Source of the DNA: Fen-1118 sp964491625
Lineage (GTDB): Bacteria; Myxococcota_A; Polyangia; Fen-1088
DNA length: 7,059 nucleotides
NCBI GenBank assembly: GCA_964491625.1
Contig: CAZBIU010000356.1
Coordinates: 1-7,059, forward strand
Reading direction: 5' to 3'
The stretch's first letter is position 1, and each line of letters opens with the position of its first letter. Under the pieces are notes generated by a model. The model worked only from the letters and a program-made list of their open reading frames with translations, ran no database searches and was not told the DNA's origin. The translations under genes were made by a program, and so were the position numbers. Positions 1 through 6,302 of the stretch are shown one piece after another.

Positions 1-98
1 TTGGCCATCAATCGACGACGGTGATTGCCCGAAGCAGGCGCCTTCCGTGTTCTTCTCTCTGGACATCGTCCACCGCCCCCCTCACCATTGTCGGACCC

Positions 99-103
99 AG
101 GAG
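99..103 (+). promoter_or_regulatory. Ribosome binding site deciding the start at 111
   Basis: AGGAG lies 7 bases before the ATG at 111. It selects this start over the upstream in-frame GTG at 21 and places the lipoprotein signal at the true N terminus. No convincing promoter was seen in bases 1-98. Confidence 0.75.
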
Positions 104-110
104 CTCAAAA

Positions 111-1508
111 ATGCGGTTTGGTGCAGTATCGACCATCACCCTGCTTTCTGCGATTGGCCTTTTCGCCTGTTTGCCCAGCTCGGCCATGAAAGACCCCGCG
201 CCCGGCTCGGGCGGTCAAAGCGGGGGCGGCTCGTCCGGCGGAATTGCTTCCTCGGGAGGCCAGAAGTCCGGCGGTGCCACCTCGGGGTCAGGCGGAATAG
301 CCTCGACCGGCGGCAGCCATGCTTCAGGCGGAACGACGGCCTCGGGTGGAATTTCCGGCGCCGGCGGTACGACGACGGTCTCGGGCGGTGCCGGCGGCTC
401 GGCGAGCTCCGGTGGATCGGGCGGCCTAGAAGGGACCGGCGCGCGTGGCGGTTCCGGCGGATCGGCTGGTTCCGGCGGGGCGGCCGGCTCGGGTGGCTCG
501 GCTGGATCGGGCGGGACGCATGCGACCGGCGGCACGGTCGGCTCGGGCGGGGTGACACCGTCGGGCGGTTCGGCAAGCAACGGTTCGTGCGCCGACGATC
601 CACCTCCGAATCAGACGCCTACCTGCGCTGATTGGGCTGCGTGGAACACGTGCTCGGCGGACTGGTTCAAGACCTACTGCAACCGAAGCTGTGGCCGCTG
701 CAGCGGCGGCGGCCAAGGCGGAGCTGGCGGCGCACCGCCGGCGGGCGGGTCGACCGGCCAAACCGGTACCGGCGGCGCGGCGGGCTCGGGCGGCGTCAGC
801 AGCCGCGGTGGTACGAGCGGCGGCGGCGGCGTTGCCGGGCCCGGCACGACCAACACGCAGATCTCGGGAGACAGCGGCTTTGCGACCCGGTACTGGGACT
901 GCTGCAAGCCATCCTGCGCCTGGACCACGAATGTTCCCGCTTGTCAGAAGGATGGCTCGGCGCGAATCAGCGATAAGAACGCCCAGAGCGCCTGCAGCGG
1001 CGGCTCCGCTTTCGAATGCTACGACTTTACACCCTGGTACGACTCCAGCACAAACACGTCGTACGGCTTTGCCGCCCACAATGGCAGTTGCGGGCAGTGC
1101 TTCATGCTGCAGTTCACAGGCGACGGCCATAGCGGAACCAATGCCGGAGCCACCGCGCTCAAGGGCCAGCAAATGGTCGTTCAGGCTATCAACATAGGCA
1201 GCATCGCGAGCAACCAGTTCGATCTACTGATCCCAGGGGGCGGCGTGGGCGCGAACAACGCCTGCAACAATCAGTGGGGCTCGTCGGCGGATCTGGGCGC
1301 GCAGTACGGCGGTCTCCTGACCGAATGCAACGGCGACGCCACCTGCATGAAGGGCAAGTGCCAATCGGTATTCGGGAACCTGCCGGGACTCTTGGCCGGC
1401 TGTAACTGGTTTACCGGCTGGTACAGCTCCGCTGACAACCCGAACGTCGTCTACAAGCAGGTGAGCTGCCCGTCGCAGATCACGTCCAAGAGCGGTATCA
1501 GCGGGTAG
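111..1508 (+). CDS. Lipoprotein endoglucanase: Gly/Ser linker, ShK-like module, GH45 catalytic domain
   Basis: Predicted surface-anchored endo-1,4-beta-glucanase (cellulase) of 465 aa. The ATG at 111 is chosen because AGGAG lies 7 bases upstream and a lipoprotein signal starts there (lipobox LFAC, Cys20); the open frame runs back to a GTG at 21 but adds no signal. Order: signal 1-20; Gly/Ser linker about 27-158; six-cysteine ShK-like module 160-197; second linker about 198-246; GH45 domain about 250-465. The GH45 signature TRYWDCC (259-265) supplies Asp263, and SNQFDLLIPGGGVG supplies Asp371, matching Asp10 and Asp121 of the fungal enzyme HiCel45A. The domain is full length. GH45 is best known from fungi and some invertebrates, with few bacterial members, so horizontal acquisition is plausible. 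The fibro-slime lipoprotein gene follows 162 bases downstream. Family call is secure; cellulose as substrate is inferred from family. Confidence 0.93.
   Translation: MRFGAVSTITLLSAIGLFACLPSSAMKDPAPGSGGQSGGGSSGGIASSGGQKSGGATSGSGGIASTGGSHASGGTTASGGISGAGGTTTVSGGAGGSASSGGSGGLEGTGARGGSGGSAGSGGAAGSGGSAGSGGTHATGGTVGSGGVTPSGGSASNGSCADDPPPNQTPTCADWAAWNTCSADWFKTYCNRSCGRCSGGGQGGAGGAPPAGGSTGQTGTGGAAGSGGVSSRGGTSGGGGVAGPGTTNTQISGDSGFATRYWDCCKPSCAWTTNVPACQKDGSARISDKNAQSACSGGSAFECYDFTPWYDSSTNTSYGFAAHNGSCGQCFMLQFTGDGHSGTNAGATALKGQQMVVQAINIGSIASNQFDLLIPGGGVGANNACNNQWGSSADLGAQYGGLLTECNGDATCMKGKCQSVFGNLPGLLAGCNWFTGWYSSADNPNVVYKQVSCPSQITSKSGISG
189..586 (+). repeat. Low-complexity Gly/Ser/Thr linker-coding tract
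   Basis: Imperfect reiteration of units such as tcgggcggc or tccggcggc, encoding SGG/TGG/AGG triplets between the lipid anchor and the ShK-like module. It probably acts as a flexible spacer holding the enzyme away from the outer membrane. The opposite strand gives long proline-rich open frames purely as a by-product of the GGC/GGT-rich composition. Confidence 0.85.
588..701 (+). other. ShK-like six-cysteine module (within the GH45 gene)
   Basis: Residues 160-197 contain six cysteines at 160, 172, 181, 190, 194 and 197. The closing pattern C-x3-C-x2-C with text CNRSCGRC matches the end of ShKT domains, and CADWAAW resembles their central CxxW stretch. ShKT modules are small disulfide-knotted domains best known in animals and often attached to secreted enzymes. 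Here it lies between two flexible linkers, as an accessory binding module would. Binding carbohydrate is inference only. Confidence 0.65.
702..848 (+). repeat. Second Gly/Ser/Thr-rich linker-coding tract
   Basis: A shorter Gly-rich spacer (about residues 198-246) of the same GGC/GGT-rich composition, linking the ShK-like module to the GH45 catalytic domain. Confidence 0.8.
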
Positions 1509-1670
1509 CTACCGCGTCGCGGCCTTCCCATCGGACCGAGACCAGCCGTTATATTAGGTGCGTGTTCCTGATCCAGCTCGACGTGCACGACCTCGCCGGC
1601 GTTTGACCCAGGAAGGGAAATTTGTGCTTGGTCAGGCTTGGATCGGGTACATTTTGATCGGAGGCAGTCC
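1509..1670 (+). other. Intergenic region between the two lipoprotein genes
   Basis: There are 162 bases without a supported gene. A 10-base palindrome (GGTAGCTACC, 1504-1513) overlaps the GH45 stop codon, and a short CCGC-GTC-GCGG hairpin follows at 1512-1522, with no T-run. TATATT at 1550-1555 could be a -10 element but has no matching -35 box. Whether the downstream gene has its own promoter cannot be settled from sequence. Confidence 0.4.
1660..1664 (+). promoter_or_regulatory. Ribosome binding site deciding the start at 1671
   Basis: GGAGG lies 6 bases before the ATG at 1671. It supports that start over the in-frame TTG at 1638. Confidence 0.75.
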
Positions 1671-3599
1671 ATGAAGTCCCTATTACCTGCTTGGTGGTTC
1701 GCTATCGCGGTGGCTCCCGCGGTGCTGGCCTGTGCCAACGCAGGCGTCATTGAAGATCCGAACGGCTCCGGCAGCGCGAATGGCCAGCGCGACGCGGCCT
1801 ACTTCTCGCTAGAGGCGTCAAGCGTCAATGTCAATAAGGACGTCAAGCCGACCAACCGGATGGGCTCGGACGCACCGCCTGGCCCCAACTGCGGTAACGG
1901 CGAGAAGACCTCGGACGAGGCTTGCGACGATGGCAATACCCTGAACGGCGACGGTTGCGCGGGCAACTGCTTGAGCGTCGAGCCCGGATACCAGTGCCTG
2001 ACGCCCGGAAAGCCCTGTCGTCAGATCGCCCGCTGTGGCGACGGGCTCGTGGTAGCCCCAGAGCAGTGCGACGACGGCAACAAGGACAACGGCGACGGCT
2101 GCTCCGACAAGTGCAGGATCGAACTCGGCTGGAAGTGCAGCGGTAGCCCGAGCTCGTGCAGCCACACCACCTGTGGCGACGGTAAGATTGAAGGCGCCGA
2201 GAGTTGCGAGGACGGTAACAACATGCCGTTCGACGGCTGTTCAGCCGACTGCACCAACGAACCCGCCTGCAAAGGCACCAGCGGTTGTACATCTCGCTGC
2301 GGTGACGGCATCGTTCTCGGCGACGAAAAGTGCGACGACGGCAACAACACCGACGGCGACGGCTGCTCGGCCAATTGTACGGTCGAACCTGGCTTTGACT
2401 GCACCCAGCCCAGCATCGGCGACAAGATGTCGGTGCCGGCGATCTATCGTGACTTCAGATTCCACAACCCGAGCGATTTCGAGGCCGGCGTCACCGGATC
2501 GGACACCGGCTCGACCGGCATCGTGAAGGCCGATCTCGACAGCGACGGCAAGCCGGTCTACACGGGACAAACCGGGAACGCCATTCATATCGAGAGCGCC
2601 GATTCCTTCTCCAAGTGGTACCACAACGTGGACGGCGTCAATCACGCGACCACCGGAAAGCTCACGCTGTGGAACACCGGATCCGGCGCTTACGTCAACC
2701 GATACAAAGACGACGGTACCCAGTGGTACAACACGGAAAACGCCTACTATTGCGGCAACGTGGGCGCCGAGCTGACCGACTCGAGCGGCAACCCGATCCC
2801 GTGCACCTCCAAATACGGGTCCACCGACTGCGACACCAAAGCCGCGGCCGGCGAAAAGATGTTGCCCGGAAGCTGCGTCCAGTCGAACGGCTCGTGGGTC
2901 GCCAAGTTCATCGTGTCGGCGATGGACGGAAATCCGCTGTTCTTCCCGGTCGACGGCGACAACTTCTCGCCCGCGTCGGAGGCCACTGAAGCATCCATTC
3001 CGCCCTACTACGACGTGACCAAGAGCTGGCCGCTGGAGTCGAAGATCACAGGCACAGTGGTGAAGCACAACTTCAGCTTCACCAGCGAGGTCCGCTACTG
3101 GTTCAAATACGAAGCCGGCAAGAGCTACGTGCTCGATTTCGTCGGTGACGACGACGTTTGGGTGTTCATTAACACCAAGCTGGCCGTCGATCTGGGTGGC
3201 ATTCACACCCCGGTCGAAGGCTCCGTCACCATCGACAGCAGCAGCGCCTCGAAATACGGCATCAAGGACGGCTCGGTCTACCAGATCGCAGTGTTCCAGG
3301 CCGAGCGTCAGACCACCGGCTCGTCGTACAAGCTGACCCTAAGCGGCTTCAACGCCGCGCCCAGCATCTGCACGCCCAAGTGCGGCGACGGGATTCTGGA
3401 GATCGGCGAGGAGTGCGATGACGGCCTGGACAACGGCAAGGGGGGCTACGGTACCTGCGCCTCCGATTGCACCTTGCAGGCGGGGTTCTGCGGCGACGGC
3501 GTGGTGCAAGACGGCGAGGATTGCGACCTGGGTGCCCTCAACGGCACCGACGGAAGCACCTGCCCATCCGGCTGCCACTACATCATCCCGATCTTGTGA
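1671..3599 (+). CDS. Fibro-slime domain lipoprotein with DUF4215-type cysteine-rich repeats
   Basis: Predicted surface lipoprotein of 642 aa. The ATG at 1671 has GGAGG 6 bases upstream and begins a lipoprotein signal ending VLAC (Cys21); the frame opens earlier at a TTG (1638) lacking these features. Four cysteine-rich repeats of the CGDG...CDDGN...GDGCS..C type begin at Cys74, Cys122, Cys168 and Cys210, the third being degenerate. A fibro-slime domain spans about 255-562, with hallmark FVGDDDVWVFIN (490-501) followed by LAVDLGGIH (504-512). Two variant repeats begin at Cys571 and Cys607. Fibro-slime domains are beta-rich, PA14-like modules of surface proteins, named from Fibrobacter and slime molds and linked in Fibrobacter to cellulose attachment. 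No MYXO-CTERM tail is present. Beside a GH45 enzyme, a role in substrate adhesion is plausible but unproven. Confidence 0.92.
   Translation: MKSLLPAWWFAIAVAPAVLACANAGVIEDPNGSGSANGQRDAAYFSLEASSVNVNKDVKPTNRMGSDAPPGPNCGNGEKTSDEACDDGNTLNGDGCAGNCLSVEPGYQCLTPGKPCRQIARCGDGLVVAPEQCDDGNKDNGDGCSDKCRIELGWKCSGSPSSCSHTTCGDGKIEGAESCEDGNNMPFDGCSADCTNEPACKGTSGCTSRCGDGIVLGDEKCDDGNNTDGDGCSANCTVEPGFDCTQPSIGDKMSVPAIYRDFRFHNPSDFEAGVTGSDTGSTGIVKADLDSDGKPVYTGQTGNAIHIESADSFSKWYHNVDGVNHATTGKLTLWNTGSGAYVNRYKDDGTQWYNTENAYYCGNVGAELTDSSGNPIPCTSKYGSTDCDTKAAAGEKMLPGSCVQSNGSWVAKFIVSAMDGNPLFFPVDGDNFSPASEATEASIPPYYDVTKSWPLESKITGTVVKHNFSFTSEVRYWFKYEAGKSYVLDFVGDDDVWVFINTKLAVDLGGIHTPVEGSVTIDSSSASKYGIKDGSVYQIAVFQAERQTTGSSYKLTLSGFNAAPSICTPKCGDGILEIGEECDDGLDNGKGGYGTCASDCTLQAGFCGDGVVQDGEDCDLGALNGTDGSTCPSGCHYIIPIL
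1890..2402 (+). repeat. Four tandem DUF4215-type cysteine-rich repeats (coding)
   Basis: Four units of roughly 35-48 codons begin at bases 1890, 2034, 2172 and 2298, with shared DNA words such as tgcgacgacggcaa and gacggctg. The third unit has CEDGN and FDGCS in place of CDDGN and GDGCS. Two more divergent units lie at 3381 and 3489, after the fibro-slime domain. They probably fold as disulfide-stapled, possibly metal-binding, extracellular spacers. Confidence 0.85.
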
Positions 3600-3617
3600 T
3601 TCGCCGCAGGTTCGTCG

Positions 3618-3633
3618 CGCCAGAGTACTGGCG
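3618..3633 (+). other. Hairpin between the fibro-slime gene and serS
   Basis: CGCCAG-AGTA-CTGGCG is a perfect 6-bp inverted repeat with a 4-base loop, starting 19 bases after the stop at 3599. No T-run follows (the next bases are GGACCGCGGG), so it is not a textbook intrinsic terminator. It could still protect an mRNA end or assist termination. Confidence 0.4.
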
Positions 3634-3669
3634 GGACCGCGGGCAATCGTCGTACACTCGGGCACTTCC

Positions 3670-4935
3670 ATGCTCGACCCAAGACTCATCCGTGAAAATC
3701 CCGACCAAGTACGCGAAGGGCTCCGCAAGCTCGGCAGCGACGTGAACCTCGATGCCGTCATCACCCTCGACGATGCAGTCCGCAAGCTGAAGAACGATTC
3801 CCAGGCCATCCAGGCCGACCAGAATCGGCTGTCCAAGGAAATCGCGAAGGCGCCCACGCCCGAGGCGCGTGAGGAAATCAAGGCCAAGGGCGCCGCGCTC
3901 AAGCAAAGCAACGAAGATCTCCTGAAGGAGTTGGCGGTCCGGGAAGCCGAGCTGGACGAGAAGCTGCTGCAGGTGCCGAACCTTCCCCATCCCTCGGTGC
4001 CGGTGGGCAAGGACGATACCGAAAATCGCATCGTTCGCGAGGAAGGGCAGAAGCGAAGCTTCGACTTCACCCCGCAGGCGCACTGGGATCTGGGGCCGCG
4101 CTGGGACGTGATCGACTTCGACCGCGGGGTGAAGATTTCGGGCAGCCGTTTTTACGTGCTCAAGGGCTGGGGCGCCAAGCTCCAGCGCGCGCTCATCTCG
4201 TTCATGCTCGATCTGCACACCAGCAAGCACGGCTACACCGAGGTGCTACCGCCCTACATGGTTCGCCGCGAGTGCCTGGTGGGCACCGGCAACCTGCCCA
4301 AGTTCGGCGACAACCTGTACCGCGACATCAGCGAGGATTTCTGGTTCATTCCCACCGCCGAGGTCCCGGTCACGAACCTGTACCGTGAGGAAATCCTCGA
4401 CGGCTCGAGCCTGCCCATCAAGCACGTGGCGTTCACCGCCTGTTTCCGCCGCGAGCAGATGGCCGCGGGCCGCGACACCCGTGGCATCAAGCGCGGGCAT
4501 CAGTTCGACAAGGTCGAGCTGGTGAAGTTCGTCCGGCCCGAAACCTCGATGGACGAGCTTGCGGGACTGCTTTCCGACGCGGAGGACGTGCTCAAGGCGC
4601 TGGAGCTTCCGTACCGCGTGGTCGAAATGTGCACCGGCGACCTGTCGTTCACCGCCATGGTGAAGTTCGATCTCGAGCTGTGGGCGCCCGGTTGCGGCGA
4701 GTGGTTGGAAGTCAGCTCGTGCTCCAATTTTGGCGAGTTTCAGGCGCGGCGTGCGAAGATTCGCTTCAAGGACGGGAAAGAAAAGACCCGCTTCGTCCAC
4801 ACCCTCAACGGGTCGGCTTTGGCCTTGCCAAGAACCCTGATTGGTGTTCTCGAAACGTACCAGCGGGCCGACGGCAAGCTAGACGTGCCAGCGGTACTTC
4901 GACCATACTTGGGCGGCATCGACGTCCTTGGATAA
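3670..4935 (+). CDS. serS: Seryl-tRNA synthetase
   Basis: Cytosolic class II aminoacyl-tRNA synthetase that charges tRNA-Ser, and tRNA-Sec where present, with serine using ATP. The ATG at 3670 gives 421 aa, the usual family length, and starts with the typical MLDPRLIRENPDQV; the frame is open upstream to 3418 but that part overlaps the fibro-slime gene. The N-terminal helical tRNA-binding arm is about residues 30-105. Motif 1 contains GYTEVLPPYMV (188-198). Motif 2 is FRREQMAAGRDTRG, with Arg260, followed by GHQFDKVE. Motif 3 is TLNGSALALPRT, with Arg388. No clear Shine-Dalgarno precedes the ATG. The next gene starts 6 bases after the stop, suggesting cotranscription. Complete, with no sign of damage. 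Confidence 0.98.
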   Translation: MLDPRLIRENPDQVREGLRKLGSDVNLDAVITLDDAVRKLKNDSQAIQADQNRLSKEIAKAPTPEAREEIKAKGAALKQSNEDLLKELAVREAELDEKLLQVPNLPHPSVPVGKDDTENRIVREEGQKRSFDFTPQAHWDLGPRWDVIDFDRGVKISGSRFYVLKGWGAKLQRALISFMLDLHTSKHGYTEVLPPYMVRRECLVGTGNLPKFGDNLYRDISEDFWFIPTAEVPVTNLYREEILDGSSLPIKHVAFTACFRREQMAAGRDTRGIKRGHQFDKVELVKFVRPETSMDELAGLLSDAEDVLKALELPYRVVEMCTGDLSFTAMVKFDLELWAPGCGEWLEVSSCSNFGEFQARRAKIRFKDGKEKTRFVHTLNGSALALPRTLIGVLETYQRADGKLDVPAVLRPYLGGIDVLG

Positions 4936-4941
4936 TCGATC

Positions 4942-5811
4942 GTGGAAGGCAAGCCGCTCGCACTGGCCGTGCTGTTCACCGGCGTGTTCGTCATCGCGCT
5001 GGGTGTTCTGATTCTGCACGCCGCGAGCGCGCCGCCGCCAACCCCGAAGCGGCCCGAGCCGCCGCCCCCGCCCTCGGTGATGATCAATTCCGAGCAGCGC
5101 TTTTCCGTCCTCTACTACAAGGCGCTGATCGAACAGGACGCCAAGGCGTTCGGCATCGGGGCACCGTCCTACGAGGACATGGCGCAGCCCAACGCCTACT
5201 TCGACGAGCTGCACGGGAAGCAGCACCTCAAGCTAAGGGCACCCATCGAAACCAGGCACCTGCGCATCACGCTGGAAATAGCCAAAGAGACCACGACCAT
5301 CGAAGAGCACTCCCTGACCACCGACCACCTCGTCTTGCGAATCGAGAATCGAACCCCGCTTTACCTCGCATACCGGGTTGAGACATCGATGTCGGACAAG
5401 GCAAAATGCTCGCTCAAGGCCGATTTGCCGCATAATGCGATGGCGATTGAGCCCGAGCAGACCGTCCTGCGCACAGAATGCCTTTACCGCAAGGATGCCC
5501 CGGTCGACGTGACCCGTATCGAAGTCATCGAAATGCCCGCCCTGTCTGCCTACTATGTGTCACGCGTGCCCCCCAACGCCGTCCTGTACGATTCCCGCAC
5601 TTCGACCGGCCACACCCCGCCCCGCGGAGCCATGTGCCCGCAGACCTTCTCGTGGCGGGACATCAAAGAGGGGATCGAGAAGAAAGAGCTGGGCTGGCGC
5701 GACGTCATCGATTTCTACGCCCGCCACAACTGCACCGAATACTCGTTTTTCAGGTCCTACCGCTACCGGGGCGATCCGTCGGCCCCCTTGCCGGCGCGAT
5801 CGCTCGACTAG
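4942..5811 (+). CDS. Membrane-anchored protein of unknown function, downstream of serS
   Basis: I do not recognise this 289-aa protein. It starts at a GTG 6 bases after the serS stop, with only a weak TTGGAT upstream, so translational coupling to serS is likely. Residues 6-28 form one hydrophobic helix. ASA at 28-30 looks like a signal peptidase I site, but the proline at +1 should block cleavage, so it is probably a retained anchor. A proline-rich stretch follows (31-44), then a soluble, probably periplasmic domain with four cysteines (156, 180, 232, 264), enough for two disulfides. The C-terminal part is rich in Tyr, Phe and Arg (FYARHNCTEYSFFRSYRYRG). No enzymatic motif is visible. Coding status is supported by the long open frame and tight spacing. 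Confidence 0.8.
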   Translation: MEGKPLALAVLFTGVFVIALGVLILHAASAPPPTPKRPEPPPPPSVMINSEQRFSVLYYKALIEQDAKAFGIGAPSYEDMAQPNAYFDELHGKQHLKLRAPIETRHLRITLEIAKETTTIEEHSLTTDHLVLRIENRTPLYLAYRVETSMSDKAKCSLKADLPHNAMAIEPEQTVLRTECLYRKDAPVDVTRIEVIEMPALSAYYVSRVPPNAVLYDSRTSTGHTPPRGAMCPQTFSWRDIKEGIEKKELGWRDVIDFYARHNCTEYSFFRSYRYRGDPSAPLPARSLD

Positions 5812-5832
5812 AACCTTAATTTTCGCTACATT
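5804..5832 (+). promoter_or_regulatory. Candidate sigma70-type promoter of the HU/IHF-like gene
   Basis: TCGACT (5804-5809) and TACATT (5827-5832) are separated by 17 bases. Each matches its consensus (TTGACA, TATAAT) at four of six positions. The site overlaps the end of the preceding gene and lies just before the ribosome binding site, so the leader would be very short. Confidence 0.3.
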
Positions 5833-5846
5833 AGCAGGACTCACGC

Positions 5847-6200
5847 ATGACCAAGGCTGATCTCATCGCGGTGGTCGCAGACAAGCTCAAGTTCCCCTGG
5901 GCTCGTGCTGAGCTGTTGGTCGATCAGATTTTTGGGTGCATGACTCAGGCCCTGCAGCAGGGGGAGGGGATCGAAATCCGCGGATTCGGCAGCTTCACCG
6001 TGCGCAGCTACAAGGCCTACGAGGGGCGTAACCCGCGCACGGGTGACACGGTGCATGTCAAGCCCAAGCGGCTGGCCTTCTTCAAGGTCGGCAAGGAGTT
6101 GCGCGAGCGGGTGAACCAGGGGCGAACCAAGACCACCGGGCAGCATGCCGCCGCGTCGCCGACTCCTTCGCCCCAGCCCACTCAGCAATCGTCCGAGTAG
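5847..6200 (+). CDS. HU/IHF-family nucleoid DNA-binding protein (IHF-beta-like)
   Basis: Small 117-aa histone-like protein that should bind and bend DNA as a dimer in the nucleoid. ATG 5847 is preceded by AGGA 7 bases upstream. The N-terminal helices begin MTKADLIAVVADKL. The family signature runs from IRGFGSF (44-50) to GRNPRTGD (60-67); Pro63 lies at the tip of the DNA-intercalating beta-arm. The end FFKVGKELRERVN (78-90) resembles IHF-beta (HFKPGKELRDRAN) more than HU. An extra hydrophilic tail of about 25 residues (93-117), rich in Pro, Ser, Thr and Gln, extends past the usual end. It could be the IHF-beta subunit or a homodimeric HU-like protein; the partner is not in the window. It lies 35 bases after the preceding gene. 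Confidence 0.93.
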   Translation: MTKADLIAVVADKLKFPWARAELLVDQIFGCMTQALQQGEGIEIRGFGSFTVRSYKAYEGRNPRTGDTVHVKPKRLAFFKVGKELRERVNQGRTKTTGQHAAASPTPSPQPTQQSSE

Positions 6201-6273
6201 CTGGTTCGGATAGAAGGTGGCCCGAAATCTCGGCGCCGGGGTGATCGAATCCCGTCCCTGCTGACATGATCAG

Positions 6274-6291
6274 GCGGCCGTAAGTGGCCGC
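6274..6291 (+). other. Hairpin in the leader of the third lipoprotein gene
   Basis: GCGGCC-GTAAGT-GGCCGC is a perfect 6-bp, fully G/C stem with a 6-base loop. It is followed by GAAAAATG, so it lacks the T-run of an intrinsic terminator on this strand. It ends 11 bases before the AAGGAG ribosome binding site (6303-6308). It may close transcription of the HU/IHF-like gene or structure the downstream leader. The rest of 6201-6316 shows no gene. Confidence 0.45.
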
Positions 6292-6302
6292 GAAAAATGT
6301 TG

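Noticed and set aside
21..110. Upstream GTG start at 21 for the GH45 gene
   Set aside because: It adds 30 residues before a well-formed lipoprotein signal, and the AGGAG fits the ATG at 111.
136..1172. Long open frames on the minus strand and alternate + frames across the GH45 gene
   Set aside because: They are compositional shadows of Gly/Ser-rich coding DNA: Pro- or Arg-rich, without plausible domains, and they overlap a clearly recognised gene.
1504..1522. Palindrome and short hairpin at the GH45 stop codon, considered as a terminator
   Set aside because: The stems are short and no T-run follows (CCTTCCCATC).
1562..1606. 14-codon GTG-started frame in the intergenic region, considered as a leader peptide
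   Set aside because: It has no good ribosome binding site, no regulatory codon run and no attenuator hairpin with a T-run; a frame this short is expected by chance.
2241..3206. 321-codon minus-strand open frame across the fibro-slime gene
   Set aside because: It is antisense to a clearly recognised domain protein; its Val/Gly/Ala/Arg-rich sequence has no recognisable domain.
3418..3669. Upstream in-frame extension of serS
   Set aside because: It overlaps the fibro-slime gene and adds 84 residues not found in seryl-tRNA synthetases; the start at 3670 gives the normal N terminus and length.
6261..6289. CTGACA (6261-6266) as a -35 box for the third lipoprotein gene
   Set aside because: At 17 bases spacing the next hexamer is GTGGCC, inside the GC hairpin, with no -10 resemblance.
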